This document shows positions 23,901 to 34,668 of a stretch of 64,000 bases of DNA, piece after piece. The stretch's first letter is position 1. Each line of letters opens with the position of its first letter. The stretch is taken from positions 107,670-171,669 of the forward strand of contig JAQFWX010000078.1 of the NCBI GenBank assembly GCA_027605045.1, given 5' to 3'. The translations under genes and the position numbers were made by a program. Origin of the DNA: Phallus indusiatus. Lineage: Eukaryota > Basidiomycota > Agaricomycetes > Phallales > Phallaceae. The notes below the pieces were generated by a model. It saw only the letters and a list, made by a program, of their open reading frames with translations. It was not told the DNA's origin and searched no databases.

Positions 23901-24923
23901 TGATATCTCCACCGAATTTCACGAACGCCTTGCGGAATCGTACCTTCGGCTTTCTTTGAAGGGCAAAAGTCAAAAGGATTCCCGTAAGTTTTGAATCATT
24001 TTGAGCCAGTCACTCTCAAGCCGCAGATAGGTTTAGCTGATGAGATGTACTCTAAACTACTCAATTTCATCAACGAGTCGCAGCATTTACAAGTTGACCG
24101 TTTATTTGGTCTGTTACCATCTGACGGTGATTTTGTTTCTTTTTTGACATTATTATAAAGCTTATTTCATTTTTATAGACATGTTTGAAGCGCGAGCCAT
24201 ACTGCTTGGTTTGTTGGGTAAGCACGAGGGCGCTTTAGAAATTTACGTCCATCGACTGCAGGACTATTTGAAAGCCGAAGAGTACGTCCTTTCAAGTATA
24301 TTCAAGCAATTATTGAGTATAATTAGGTATTGTAAACGAACTTACCATTCGATTCCTGAGGCAAAGAATGTGTTTTTAACATTGCTGCGGATCTATCTAC
24401 GTGCCGGTTCCATCGACTTCTTAAAACCAGCTTTAGGTCTCATCAGTCGTCACAGCCCTCGTTTGGATACCATAGAAACTCTCAATCTATTACCGCCAAT
24501 GGTTCCTGCTCAAGATTTAAAAGCTTTTCTTCAAGAGGCTTTGCGAGAACCTATATTTGACACTCGAGTTGTCAGAGAAATTTGGAAAAGCCGGGAACAA
24601 CACGCCTCCTCAGCTTTGGTTGGCCTTCAGGCTCGTAGAGTGAAAATCACTGATAGTCGAATGTACGTCTGACTGTTTTTTCCTTCACGCAGAAACAAAT
24701 TTCGTTTTTCTAGATGTCCACAATGTCACAAACGAATTGGTAATAGCGTCATTGCGGTACACGCCCCTAGGTAATTTCCCGAATAAGGCATCCAAATATA
24801 ATTCTGATAATTTTCTATAGAGGGGAGGTTACTCATTATACGTGCCGTGAAGCGTTTGCCAAGAAGCTGCACCCAAGTCGGGAGAATCAACTCAATGGAC
24901 CGACACGTAAAGCACTTTCGTAA
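20976..24923 (+). CDS. VPS39: Vps39/Vam6-type HOPS tethering subunit
   Basis: Subunit of the HOPS complex that links Rab7/Ypt7 to vacuole and late-endosome fusion. The start is MPPFKVHLTGLSSIKERIES. The N-terminal CNH beta-propeller is spread over several exons (GDRLFLGTASGELLVYS, VNSLVVLSDGIVTLYPSPEF, VVGCRRKVVVFSW). A helical clathrin-repeat-like middle follows (ALLESIDEALLPDK, ALHAVWMFAEGKYDEAMDIF, LIGLYNGKKMHEKALALLRE). The C-terminus has the Vps39 domains (FEARAILLGLLGKHEGALEIYVHRLQDY) and the zinc-finger-like end CPQCHKRIGNSVIAVHAPR with THYTC, ending at TAA 24921-24923. About fifteen exons. Exon joins around 23,020-23,110 are uncertain. The C-terminal pattern separates it from other CNH proteins. 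Confidence 0.9.
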
Positions 24924-25156
24924 AGACAGACTTTGTTATTATGCAAATACCCGTCCCATGTAGATAACCTATTTTTCTCCATAATATTTCCAATTTTACT
25001 GAAGAATTCCATATTGTGTTAATAAAAACGAGGCTGTAACGTCGATCTAACCTTTCTCAAGCTTTCGGTTTTGTGACAACCGAAATGTGACAATGTGACG
25101 TGTGACGTGTGACACTTTAAGCTTGTACGTACGTATGCATTACACGACGAAGCTGG

Positions 25157-27089
25157 ATGGCCACACCGCCAGGCAACACGTCTGATCGCTCTTCTTCTCC
25201 ACCTCATTTGGTGTCTTTGGTCTTGCAATCAAAGAAGACACTTCATCAAGGAAGAGAAATTTGCTCACATGCCCATGACCTGACAATTGCATCCTCAAAC
25301 CATGTCGTGGATGTGCTGGCTCTGGATGCGAAGATACGCTGGATTACTCAAGGTATTTTGGAACAACTGAAGGTCAGTCGTAATTAGGTCTTGTATTACC
25401 TTTGATCCCAGTTTTTGATAGACGGCTGCTGGTGTGGCCAAGAGCATAACGGAGCGAAGACAAAAGCTGGACGAAAAGGCAGCGGTGGGACTCTCGTTCT
25501 CTCACGCGGTTGCTTTTTTTTCTCATCCGTAATAACAGGACTGTGATATTTTACGTTCTCAGCATCAAGAAGCACTCGACCTTACTTTAGAGGCTCTAAG
25601 TTTACAAGTTGTGCCACCCAGCTTCCACCAAAGCGCAATTGAGAAAACCCTGTTCGGTCTCCAGGCATCCGATATTAACGACCCGGACGAAATGGAGTTC
25701 AAAGTCGACGAGTTGAAGGATCGTTATAAAGCTCGCAAAAAATGGAAAACTTTACGCGATTTTCTGGATGAACGGGGACTAGAAGACGTCTTTGAATCCA
25801 TCGAAGGAGAACGTAATGCATTATACGCCACTATGGCTGCTACATCCGAATATCCTAATAACATAATTGAGATGGCACATCAAATATTGCTCGCCCTACG
25901 GGCTTCATTTAATCCTGGAGATGCCACTACTACCCGCCCCTCTTCGCGAATCATACACTCGCCCAGTCAAGACAGGATTTGGTCGGTAGAACCACCACCC
26001 CTCAAAGATATGTCTGCGATATTATACACACAAGAACAAGCTTCTACAAGAATGGCTGTACTATTGGAATCTTTAACTACTCATCATGACCAAATGGATG
26101 CGGCTTTGCAAGATAAAGACTCGGGTGGTAGTCTGAGCGCGGAAGATATGGATGGTATGTTTCTTCTGTACAAGTGATATAACTCAGTTTAGGATTGATT
26201 TAGTATTTATTCGGGACAATACCGAGCTACCTACAATAATTAATGAACTGGAAGGATCTATAGCTATAATACAATCTGCTGGGTGTGACTATTTCCTTCT
26301 TGTTGTCAAATTTGCATCTGAGTCTGCTTTTAGGAATGAAATTCTCGCAATTAAATTAACTTGTGAAGACACTCTAAAAGCACAATCCGCTATTCTTGAT
26401 TCTTTGGACGAACTCGGTGATATGATGGAGGTTATGTTGCAACAGCAAGATGACGTTGAGGTACTTGCCATCTCATTCAGTATACGACTCGAATATTGTC
26501 TCATTGGATCATAGGTGGAAGTTCGCGAGACACACGAGACCTTGAAAGCATATTTACAATCGCTTGTCGTCTTGCGCTCAACCTATGAAGCTTATCAATC
26601 TTCTTTCAATGCTATGCTGATTGAGATGGACCGTCGAAGGCGACATCGCGATACAGTGGAATCCGTTGTACGTGAAATGCGAGAAAGACTAGAAAAAATA
26701 CGGGAACGTATGAATACTATCTGCCTTTCTTTATCTCTCGGGATCTTAATGTATTTTTCTCTCAGAGGAAATTGTGGCACGGGATGAATTTTATGCAGCG
26801 CATTCTTCCTCTATTCCTGATGATCTTTGTTTGGCAATTTCTAATCTTCCACAGAGCTATTCGATAACCTCCTTCTGCAAAAATTTGAGCGACGAAACCG
26901 AGCAAGAGCGAGAGGTGTTACCGGATATAGATGAAGACCTCCTTGAGGATGTAAGTTACTCAGCTAAATTCAGGGGATAAGCCGCTGAGTAGTTGATATC
27001 ATCAGGCTCGTAACCACTTAGAGAAGTTTTCGTGTGGCAACCAAATTCCCCAGACACTGGATATCCCATTAAGCCTTAGGGGTTTGTGA
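25157..27089 (+). CDS. ATG17: Autophagy scaffold protein Atg17
   Basis: Scaffold of the Atg1 kinase complex that nucleates the pre-autophagosomal structure. The start is MATPPGNTSDRSSSPPHLVS, followed by LVLQSKKTLHQGREICSHAH, a typical Atg17 N-terminus. A long helical, coiled-coil body follows (DFLDERGLEDVFESIEGERN, LPTIINELEGSIAII, RETHETLKAYLQSLVVLRST, MLIEMDRRRRHRD). The C-terminal block is RDEFYAAHSSSIPDDLC and PDIDEDLLED. Either the frame ends at 26980 or a 55-base GT-AG intron (26951-27005) adds ARNHLEKFSCG and ends at 27089. I prefer the spliced end because it continues the helix. It starts only 233 bases after the VPS39 stop. Confidence 0.87.
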
Positions 27090-28133
27090 ACCGATTTAGT
27101 GTAGGTATACAATAAAATGCGACTAGCTTAATCACTACGAGATATCATATAATACATTCCCTTGATGTCATTGCATTGACAGCGGGGAGAGAGAACGCTA
27201 GGCTTATCACCTGTTGCCCCAAAGCGAAGCCACCAGCCCATTGAGGACCCTTGTGAATAGGCAACTGGCACATCAGTGGTGTATCCAAGTTGCGCAATCT
27301 CTATTTTGACCGGACCAGAAAACAAACGGAAAGGAAATCAATGAATTCAATATGCATCATAGCTCAGCTGGATAGTTACAGTCTCCTGATGCATCCTGAT
27401 CAGGAGTAACAATCTGCTTTGGATAGAACGTCGTCATCCGTCACCAACGATACTAACCCTGCTCCCAAGCAGCAGAAGGAATGTCTGGTTCACGTTTTAT
27501 TAAAAATCCTGCGCAATGAGTCAGGTACTATATTTCCACCCTTTGACTAGTTAGAACTTAGTCGAAATTCAAGGATGACACAAATGTACGTGCATATACA
27601 TCTTTGAAAAAGTTCCAAAGGTGACTAAATAACATATCTCCCAATAATTAAACATCAACATCGTCTCGCCGTCCCGTGTACCCTACAGTAATGAGATAGG
27701 AATAACTTAACGAATTTAAAGACTGTCCTTACAGAGTTAATTAGCTGTTTAAGTGGCGACTGTACAAGAAAGCACTAAATCTGGAAGCCATAGCTTAGGT
27801 GTCAAAGTGAGTACCAGTGACAGCCATGTCAAAAACTATTCGATTCACTTTCGAGCTGATCTCCAGTTACACATTTCAAATCCATCTGGTAATAGACTTG
27901 GTTCGGGATGGACGAAGTACGAGGTGCTAGGACAAGAACCACACAAAGTTATTAATTGTTCTTGGTCCGAATCTGCGAAACGCGTGGACATTCCGCTCAA
28001 CAGTGTATTATGGACAAGTAGCTTCGTTGGGGCGATGCGTCCACCCGCTACCATATAAACCTTTCGTCGTTGTTTACCCATATCACCCCCAACCACTTTC
28101 CCCTACCACATCAACTTTTCCCTTTCTTCTCTG
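27090..28133. other. Intergenic between ATG17 and methyltransferase
   Basis: Holds an 8-bp perfect inverted repeat at 27383-27406 and a 65-codon minus frame at 27128-27325 that looks protein-like (SSMGWWLRFGATGDKP) but has no partner exon or family. A plus frame at 27753-28058 begins with GTG and is not called. Confidence 0.35.
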
Positions 28134-30190
28134 ATGATTAAATCAAGAGATTTGAATAGGCAACCTTCGGCTGTCTCCAAGCCCAATAAAGGGAATATAA
28201 CCCCACAAGGGACATTAAATACAGCTTCTAAAGCACCTAATCCGGCCCCGAATAAACAACCCTTGGATTCCATCATTTTCGACTGGGGCCACGAGGAGCG
28301 CTGGGAGAGATATTTGAAAGACGTTCACTTACTGCGGATCCAAAAGCCTTGGTTAGATTATACTAAATACACTTTCCGGCAATGGGTTGAGGATGCCTTG
28401 TTCGATGCGCAGATGGCTTCAATGAACAATTTAACCGATGATGAGTTTGAAGCGCGAGAAGCCAAAGCTGAGATGGTTGCAAAAGCTTTCTTTTATAAAA
28501 GCCCTTTCATCGATTTTAGCGGCTATTGTATCGGAGTTCATCCCTGGCAGGTGGTGCCGTATCCGTTGCCGTATGGGAACAACACTTTCACAAAGTTCGC
28601 TTAACCATTCGTTTTTCTTTGTTTGTTTTTTAATTCATTTGGTTTCACAGTGACCGACGTTCAAATGAACTCCTGAAGAAGATTTATAACGGATTTCCTA
28701 CTATTCATAGGATCCTATTCTCTAGCTGTCATCCACAGAGGGTTCTCGATCTGGGCTGCGGGGACGGGTCATGGATCATCGACGCTGCTCAGTGTTGGCC
28801 GGATACACATTTTTACGGAATCGACGTGCAGAAGTTATGGCCTACAGCAGAAGACTTGACAAAGGAATATGGTGATAAGCTGGCGAGAAACATCAAATTT
28901 ATTCCCTTCAACTTCTTGCTTGACAAACTTCCCTTTCTTGACAACGTTTTTGATCTAGTTCGACTAGCGAACCTCAAATGGTGCATTCGTAGAGCTGATG
29001 TGAGTCATTCCTGTTTGGTATAAAGCATATGTTTTATTAATTACATTCCGCTCTATCCGTCTCAGTGGGACGTCTTAATGAAGGACGTTCATCGGGTTCT
29101 CACTTGTGCAGGATATGCAGAAGTCATAGACGATGATTTTATTACCTACACGGATCATGAGAGTACAAAAAAAATGACGCTGGAGGATCAAATCGCATGC
29201 GAAACGCTTGAAACTCGCTTCCTTACATTCCTGGCTGAAAGGCACCTTCCTTTGGATACTCACAAGTTTATGGTTGAGAAGCTGAAAATAGGTAACTCAG
29301 CCGTTCATCAGGATGTTTTTCCGATAGGAATATCGAACGAAACAAAACCCAATCGTACGAAACAGGATAAAAAAGGCAAACGACGGTCGGATCGGATCAG
29401 TGTGGGTGGACGTGAAAGTGGGCCATCGTTGAGCCGTATCATGAGTCGGGTGCGCTTGAACTCGGTTGCTTCCAGTTCGAGCCTGGGCCTTGACTCAGAA
29501 AAAGTCGATGTAGAAGTAGGTTGTTATCTCATTTATGCACAACGGGACAAGATTTGAAAGGGTTTTCTTTAGCGGCCGTTACCACCGAAGCCGCATCCCG
29601 TTGGCTTGGTGTTACCCACCCTCAACCGCACTCTCGAGCTCACCAATGAAGAAATTATTGCACATGCCACAAAAAATATGCAAGATGTATTGTCAGCGAC
29701 GGTTGTGATGCAGAAGGATATGGTAAGTCAAAGGACTAATGTCTTGAATACCAAATGTTGATTAGGTATAACAGGAGCTTAAAGACCCGAGGATCCTGCT
29801 CCCCAGCGATAAATGCAAAAAAATACCTTCAGAATGGGAAGAATTACTAAATACATATGATCGGTTGGTTATTTCCTTCTCGCCCTATGTCTTTCTTACG
29901 CTCACTGCATGTCGTATTTTATTAGAACAATGTCCGACCGTCTGAATATAAACATTTCACGCTGCGGTTTCGACTCTGACTCAGATGACGACACAGAAGT
30001 CGAAGAAATCAAACGTCCCCGAAAAAAGGAGAGAATCAGTTTAATAAGTACATTTGCTGGTAATAAGAAAGCAGTCGAGGAAGTCTCACCTTGGGCTGGC
30101 AACCAAGAATTCATTGCTCGAGAAATGGCAAAGCAGTACGGCGTTGATAAACTAGTTCGAGTCATTCGTGTTTACACCATGATGAAATAG
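28134..30190 (+). CDS. S-adenosylmethionine-dependent methyltransferase, fungal type
   Basis: Class I methyltransferase of a fungal group with unknown substrates. The N-terminal region is disordered, then DWGHEERWERYLKDVHLLRI and an FRQWVEDALFDAQMASMN block. After an intron comes RRSNELLKKIYNGFP and motif I VLDLGCGDGSWIIDAAQCWP, with FYGIDVQKLWP as motif II. The motif IV/post-I region follows (IKFIPFNFLLDKLPFLDNVFDLVRL), then LMKDVHRVLTCAGYAEVIDD. The C-terminal half contains a basic Ser-rich stretch (29,340-29,500) and ends in RVIRVYTMMK. Six or more exons. The SAM-binding fold is clear; neither target nor pathway can be inferred from neighbours. Confidence 0.86.
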
Positions 30191-30893
30191 TCTACGACAT
30201 CGGCTTTTTCGCACCTACCGGATAAGACCGCCAGAGTTTCGTGGTCGTCATTTTTATGTAAATATTCGTATATATTTTTTACTCTCAGTTTTGGTCTATC
30301 AACCTTGCTTGTATATCACTTTTTTTCGGGACAATTTAATTTAAGATTGTGTTATCAACCCCGAGATCATAAAGGTGTAGGAGCTACAGAAGTTGTAGAG
30401 TTTGAACCCAGAGATTCGAGAATAGAGTTCGCTCAAAGGACTAACTTCGAGGGATACAGATCATACAAGTGGAGCGACATTCTCTCCACGCAACCCACAC
30501 GCGATGTTGCCACACCGACCCTCGTGTCCATGAAATGCCCGAAATTGCAGTCTGCTTGAGTTATCTCGCTACACTTGAAATGCTAAATGGAACAACTAGT
30601 AGCGAGGACTGAAGACAAGTTGGTAGACGTCGTGTGTTACAACAAGCTTTGCCATGCACCCAAAAGAAAAACAAGGATCTCCTTCCGAACAATTATATTG
30701 ACCAATAATTATTGTCAGTGAGAAAAAGACAGTACAAGGTATGTCAATATTACAAGATATCCACATGATACATCCTCCCAATAGTATGTATATTCTTCAC
30801 GGTAAGACCAGATACAGAGGACAGAAAGGAACGCCAGGTCCCTCTCAGTGTATTTATATAAGTCCCCGGGACATAAATACAAAATCGAGATCT
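30191..30893. other. Convergent intergenic region
   Basis: Lies between the ends of the methyltransferase and the first GH30 gene. An 84-codon frame at 30305-30559 has no recognisable family and no clear start. Nothing else is supported. Confidence 0.35.
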
Positions 30894-33335
30894 TCAGGCG
30901 AACCACCACAAAGTAGTAATTCCAACAGGAAACGTGAAATTAGCCTACGAGAAGAGCGCAAAATCAGATTTTTATCTCGGAACAAACTCATAACTGACAT
31001 GCTTATTTCTGAATTCAATTGTAGCTTCGATCTATTGTACGAATCAGCAATGCATTTCATTGACACCTTAGTATGGACTTGTGGCTTACAGGTTGAGGAT
31101 CCCATTTATTATTTTTGGTATCTTCGAGGGATAAATAAATAAATACACACAATTTTTGGTAAACATACCTTGCCTTTGGATATGAAGTCAGAAAAGAAAG
31201 GGAAAAAATGTACAGAATAATTAACTTGCCAGTTTAACACAACAAGTGCCCAGCGGTCAGGATCTGAAGAACGAGCACGCCCAGTCTTATGGGCACCCAC
31301 TCGCAACCCGGAGTTCAGTTGCCCACCGACAGTCACGCCAATGCGTTGTCCAAAAGGTCCATTACTGTCTTTCGGAATCACTGCTCGGGAAGCTTGTGCC
31401 ATAGCGTAGTCTTCGGATATCAAGTTAGCGACCCAAGTCCGAACAGACTTCGTATTGCTTGCTGCTTACATTCTTCATTGAGAGTATAGGACCCACCGGA
31501 AATGCTTACGACCCCTTTGCAACCATCTCCACAACTTTTTGTCCCCGGCAAAGCCGGATTTCCACTATTATCCAATGCTAAATTCCACATCATAGCAGTC
31601 CGCCCCCAATTTTCAGGTCCGCCAATGAACCTTACACATTCGGTTACGAAAAAAAATTAACAGTCGGAGTCTAGTCTTACAGATTGTCCATATACCACTA
31701 AATGAAGCGAAAGATTTTTATCAATTTTTTGAGAAACGCAAAGACTGATTCATTTTTTACCTTCATATTGCTCCACCAATCTGTACCCAATGAGCCGGTA
31801 CACTCGGTGTGGTATATCTCTTTGGAAGGGAAAGCATTGTGGAACGAGGACTGGCCCGTCACTGAGCCCGCATAGCAATGGAAAGAAACACCATCGAAAG
31901 CATTCTCTGCTTGTTGTATCTGAAATGGATTCAGCGGGTTTTCACTTCTCATAAATAAAATCTCCCTACCAGTTGAACAGGGTAACCTTGGGCATCATCC
32001 CAGTTATGTTCGTATCCGATGATTTTGATATCAGAAAATCCCTTGCTATCTAGCAAAGCCCTAATAAACGATCAGTTGAACGCACTTCGTGGTGACTGGG
32101 TTTGCCGATCTAAACCTTAGTTGAATACCAATCTGTGCCTCCGCGCTGACAGATACAAGAGCAGATGGATATGTCGGATTGCTGTTTTGAGGTTCGTTCT
32201 GTGTGAAAAACAAAAAATCAGCTCAATGTTGTATATAAATAAGCACATCCAGGTCGCACTTGAATTCCTATGGCATACAGTCTAATGCCTTTGTTTTGAA
32301 AATTTTGAACTGCTTTCAACAAATAATTCGCCACTGTAGTTTTTTTTAAAAAAAACCGAGCTTCACGTGTAAGGGGCTTACTTTCGGAAACGCTACCCGT
32401 ATCGAAGCTCCCTCCTAGCATAGTGTTGCTAGTTTTCATCCATGAAGGCTGATGGTAAACGACGTTAGTAAAACCGTACTCAGAAGTCAAAAATAATATT
32501 TCAACGAACACTGCTCCAAGGTACTGCGATGAATTTAACGCGTGGAGAAATAGACTTGATGTCGGCGATAGTTGACCAGACATAGCTCGGAACACCACTA
32601 ATGGTAAAACTTTTCAGTTGTGTATCCTTCGAAGTATCGTCCCAACTATAAACTTTATTTCTTGATTAGTAGAATGTATAAAGTTTAGTAAGTTGGAAAA
32701 CCTTTCGAAGAAAAGTCGGAGGCTCCGACCGGCACACGTACAACGGAAAGTCCGGCACCCGCAAAACTGTATGTAGCTTTATAGGAAATTATAACTTGGT
32801 TTTGATACGCGCAGTATATGACTTACGATTGAATAATTGATTCATGAGATTCCAGTAATTGTTGGAATTTTGACTCTGTAGTCAACGAAATCAGTCCATG
32901 ACAGAAAAGGTGCTACTAGTATAGTCGGATGTCAGTAAGGCACCTTGAGTTGGTTCAATAACTTTGCTGACGAATCCGCTACAATAAACAACGATGAAAA
33001 AGCAAATGAGTTGTCAGTGATTCTAAAAAGCATCCGAAGAAGTTACTTAATGAGGCACCGAAACCATCCATGTCTTGGAAGACTTCGCTGTCTTCAACGA
33101 CAATGCTAGCTTGACCTATCGGACCGGGCGAGTGAAAATTAATAGGAAGCTGATTGTTGACTGCCTGGCGGGTCATGAGTTTTGAACGGTCCCATGTTGT
33201 TTGCCACTAAAGGAATTAGACATCGCTTTGTCAATCCGAGAACTTGACGGCACTCACTATGTCCCAAATCTGTTGGGAGACAACAGAGCTTAATATTAAC
33301 GGGAGAAAGCATAAAGACGATGTTAAAGAGCGCAT
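30894..33335 (-). CDS. GH30 endo-beta-1,6-glucanase, tandem copy A
   Basis: Secreted glycoside hydrolase family 30 enzyme, expected to cleave beta-1,6-glucan of fungal walls. The start at 33335 gives the signal peptide MRSLTSSLCFLPLILSSVVS, then QQIWDI spliced to WQTTWDR. The body shows DMDGFGASLS, ADSSAKLLNQLK, FAGAGLSVVRVPVGASDFS, VPSYVWSTIADIKSISP, PSWMKTS, VANYLLKAVQNFQNKGI and YAIGIQ followed by NEPQNSN (acid/base Glu). ENAFDGVSFHCYAGS comes next, then HTECTGSLGTDWWSN (nucleophile Glu). The C-terminal beta domain has PENWGRTAMMWNLALD, WALVVLNW and the end FTFPVGITTLWWFA. About a dozen short exons, all shared in order with copy B. It looks intact, with both catalytic Glu residues present. 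Confidence 0.9.
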
Positions 33336-34668
33336 TTTTCACGAATTTTTGTGCGAGAAAGAATGTGAAAGGAGCGGAAATTTGAAAGAGTGTGTACCGC
33401 CTGGAGGGAGGACGAGGAGGGAAAAAAGAGATATTTATGAGAGGTTTATCCGATTATATCACTCGTCGAACATATGTAGTAAGCCTGAAACGTGGTTAAT
33501 GAAAGCCATGGCTTTGACTGTTCGATAAAACGCTTCATACAGGCCGTATCCACCTACCTTTTGTGATACATATTCAGCACTAGTTTTTTCTGATGCTGCG
33601 CGGATTAACGTTCATTCAGCAGAATAGCCCTGAGACAGATATTTACAGCGTACAAAGGGGAAAGGTTCATCTCGGCGAACCAATGCCAGCCCAGCTGTGT
33701 TCTGTGTTGAGAATAATATTAATGACTCGAGATTACGTTTACTGAAGCTCAAGGACATTGAACCAAGGACTGATAAGCTGCCGGGAAAGTATTCACTCGA
33801 GGTTTAGAAAAGAGGAGAAAGCAGTACAACAGAGTACAACGTACTTGCTATTATTAAAATGGTCCATATGGATACGCATCCTAATATAGGTCGTCCAGGG
33901 TCTATTGTCAGGGCGACTCAAAATTTTTAAATAAAACAACGTGCTTCCGCTTTTTGGCACCTCTTCAGGCCTTTTTCTACTGAGATACCTAATTGGCCCA
34001 GATCTTGAAGATGAAGTATGGAAGTATAATTGCTTTTTCTTGGCGTTGGCTTTGAGATACAACCGAGAAGTTTAAACCGACAGCCAGCAAGTTATGCATC
34101 CTTCTGCACGTTAAAGTTTTCACCACGTGCTTAAGCTTGGACGTTCTAGGACATTTGTATCAATTACAGATCTAGTAGCATGTTCAAAGGCAAAACTTCA
34201 GTTGTATTTCAGGTGTTTCCGCTGTCTTTTAACTTCCGTCGACTTTGATGGAGATTTCAGGTTAGTAATTGGCCCAGGGTGCATCGCAAATTCATAATCT
34301 TGATTGAGGGGTTGCGGAGACCAGTGGAGGCCAGTTGGCTTACGACGCCACCTTAAATGCACATGTAATCTATATTGACGACCAGAATTTGAATTTATAA
34401 TTCTTGTGACCGCTCAAAAAGAGGGCCGGAAGGAAGCGGGTGGAGTGCTTGACAGCGGAGCTAAAATCTACCGTTAAAAAAGGTCTATTAAGTTATGAGA
34501 ATACAGTTAAGATTTAAACGATAGAGCTGACCGTATTGACATTATAAACCAGGACAAATAACCTAAGACACAGAAAACAAAAATATCTATCCAGAACAGA
34601 GACGAAAAGATCACGAGGAATTAGATGAAAGGTCATTACAAGTATAAAGCAGATTGAGTTAGGCAAAC
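33336..34668. other. Spacer between the two GH30 genes
   Basis: Holds the copy A promoter side and the copy B 3' flank. An 89-codon minus frame at 33793-34062 and a plus frame at 33244-33528 lack family signatures. No mobile element is seen. Confidence 0.4.

Noticed and set aside
27362..27435. tRNA-like sequence with a perfect A-box word (TAGCTCAGCTGG)
   Set aside because: No B-box (GGTTCRANYCC) follows at a suitable distance and no cloverleaf can be drawn.
27753..28058. 101-codon plus frame before the methyltransferase
   Set aside because: It begins with GTG, has no ATG start and no family; more likely promoter sequence.
33244..33528. 94-codon plus frame upstream of GH30 copy A
   Set aside because: It overlaps the signal-peptide exon and promoter of the real minus-strand gene.
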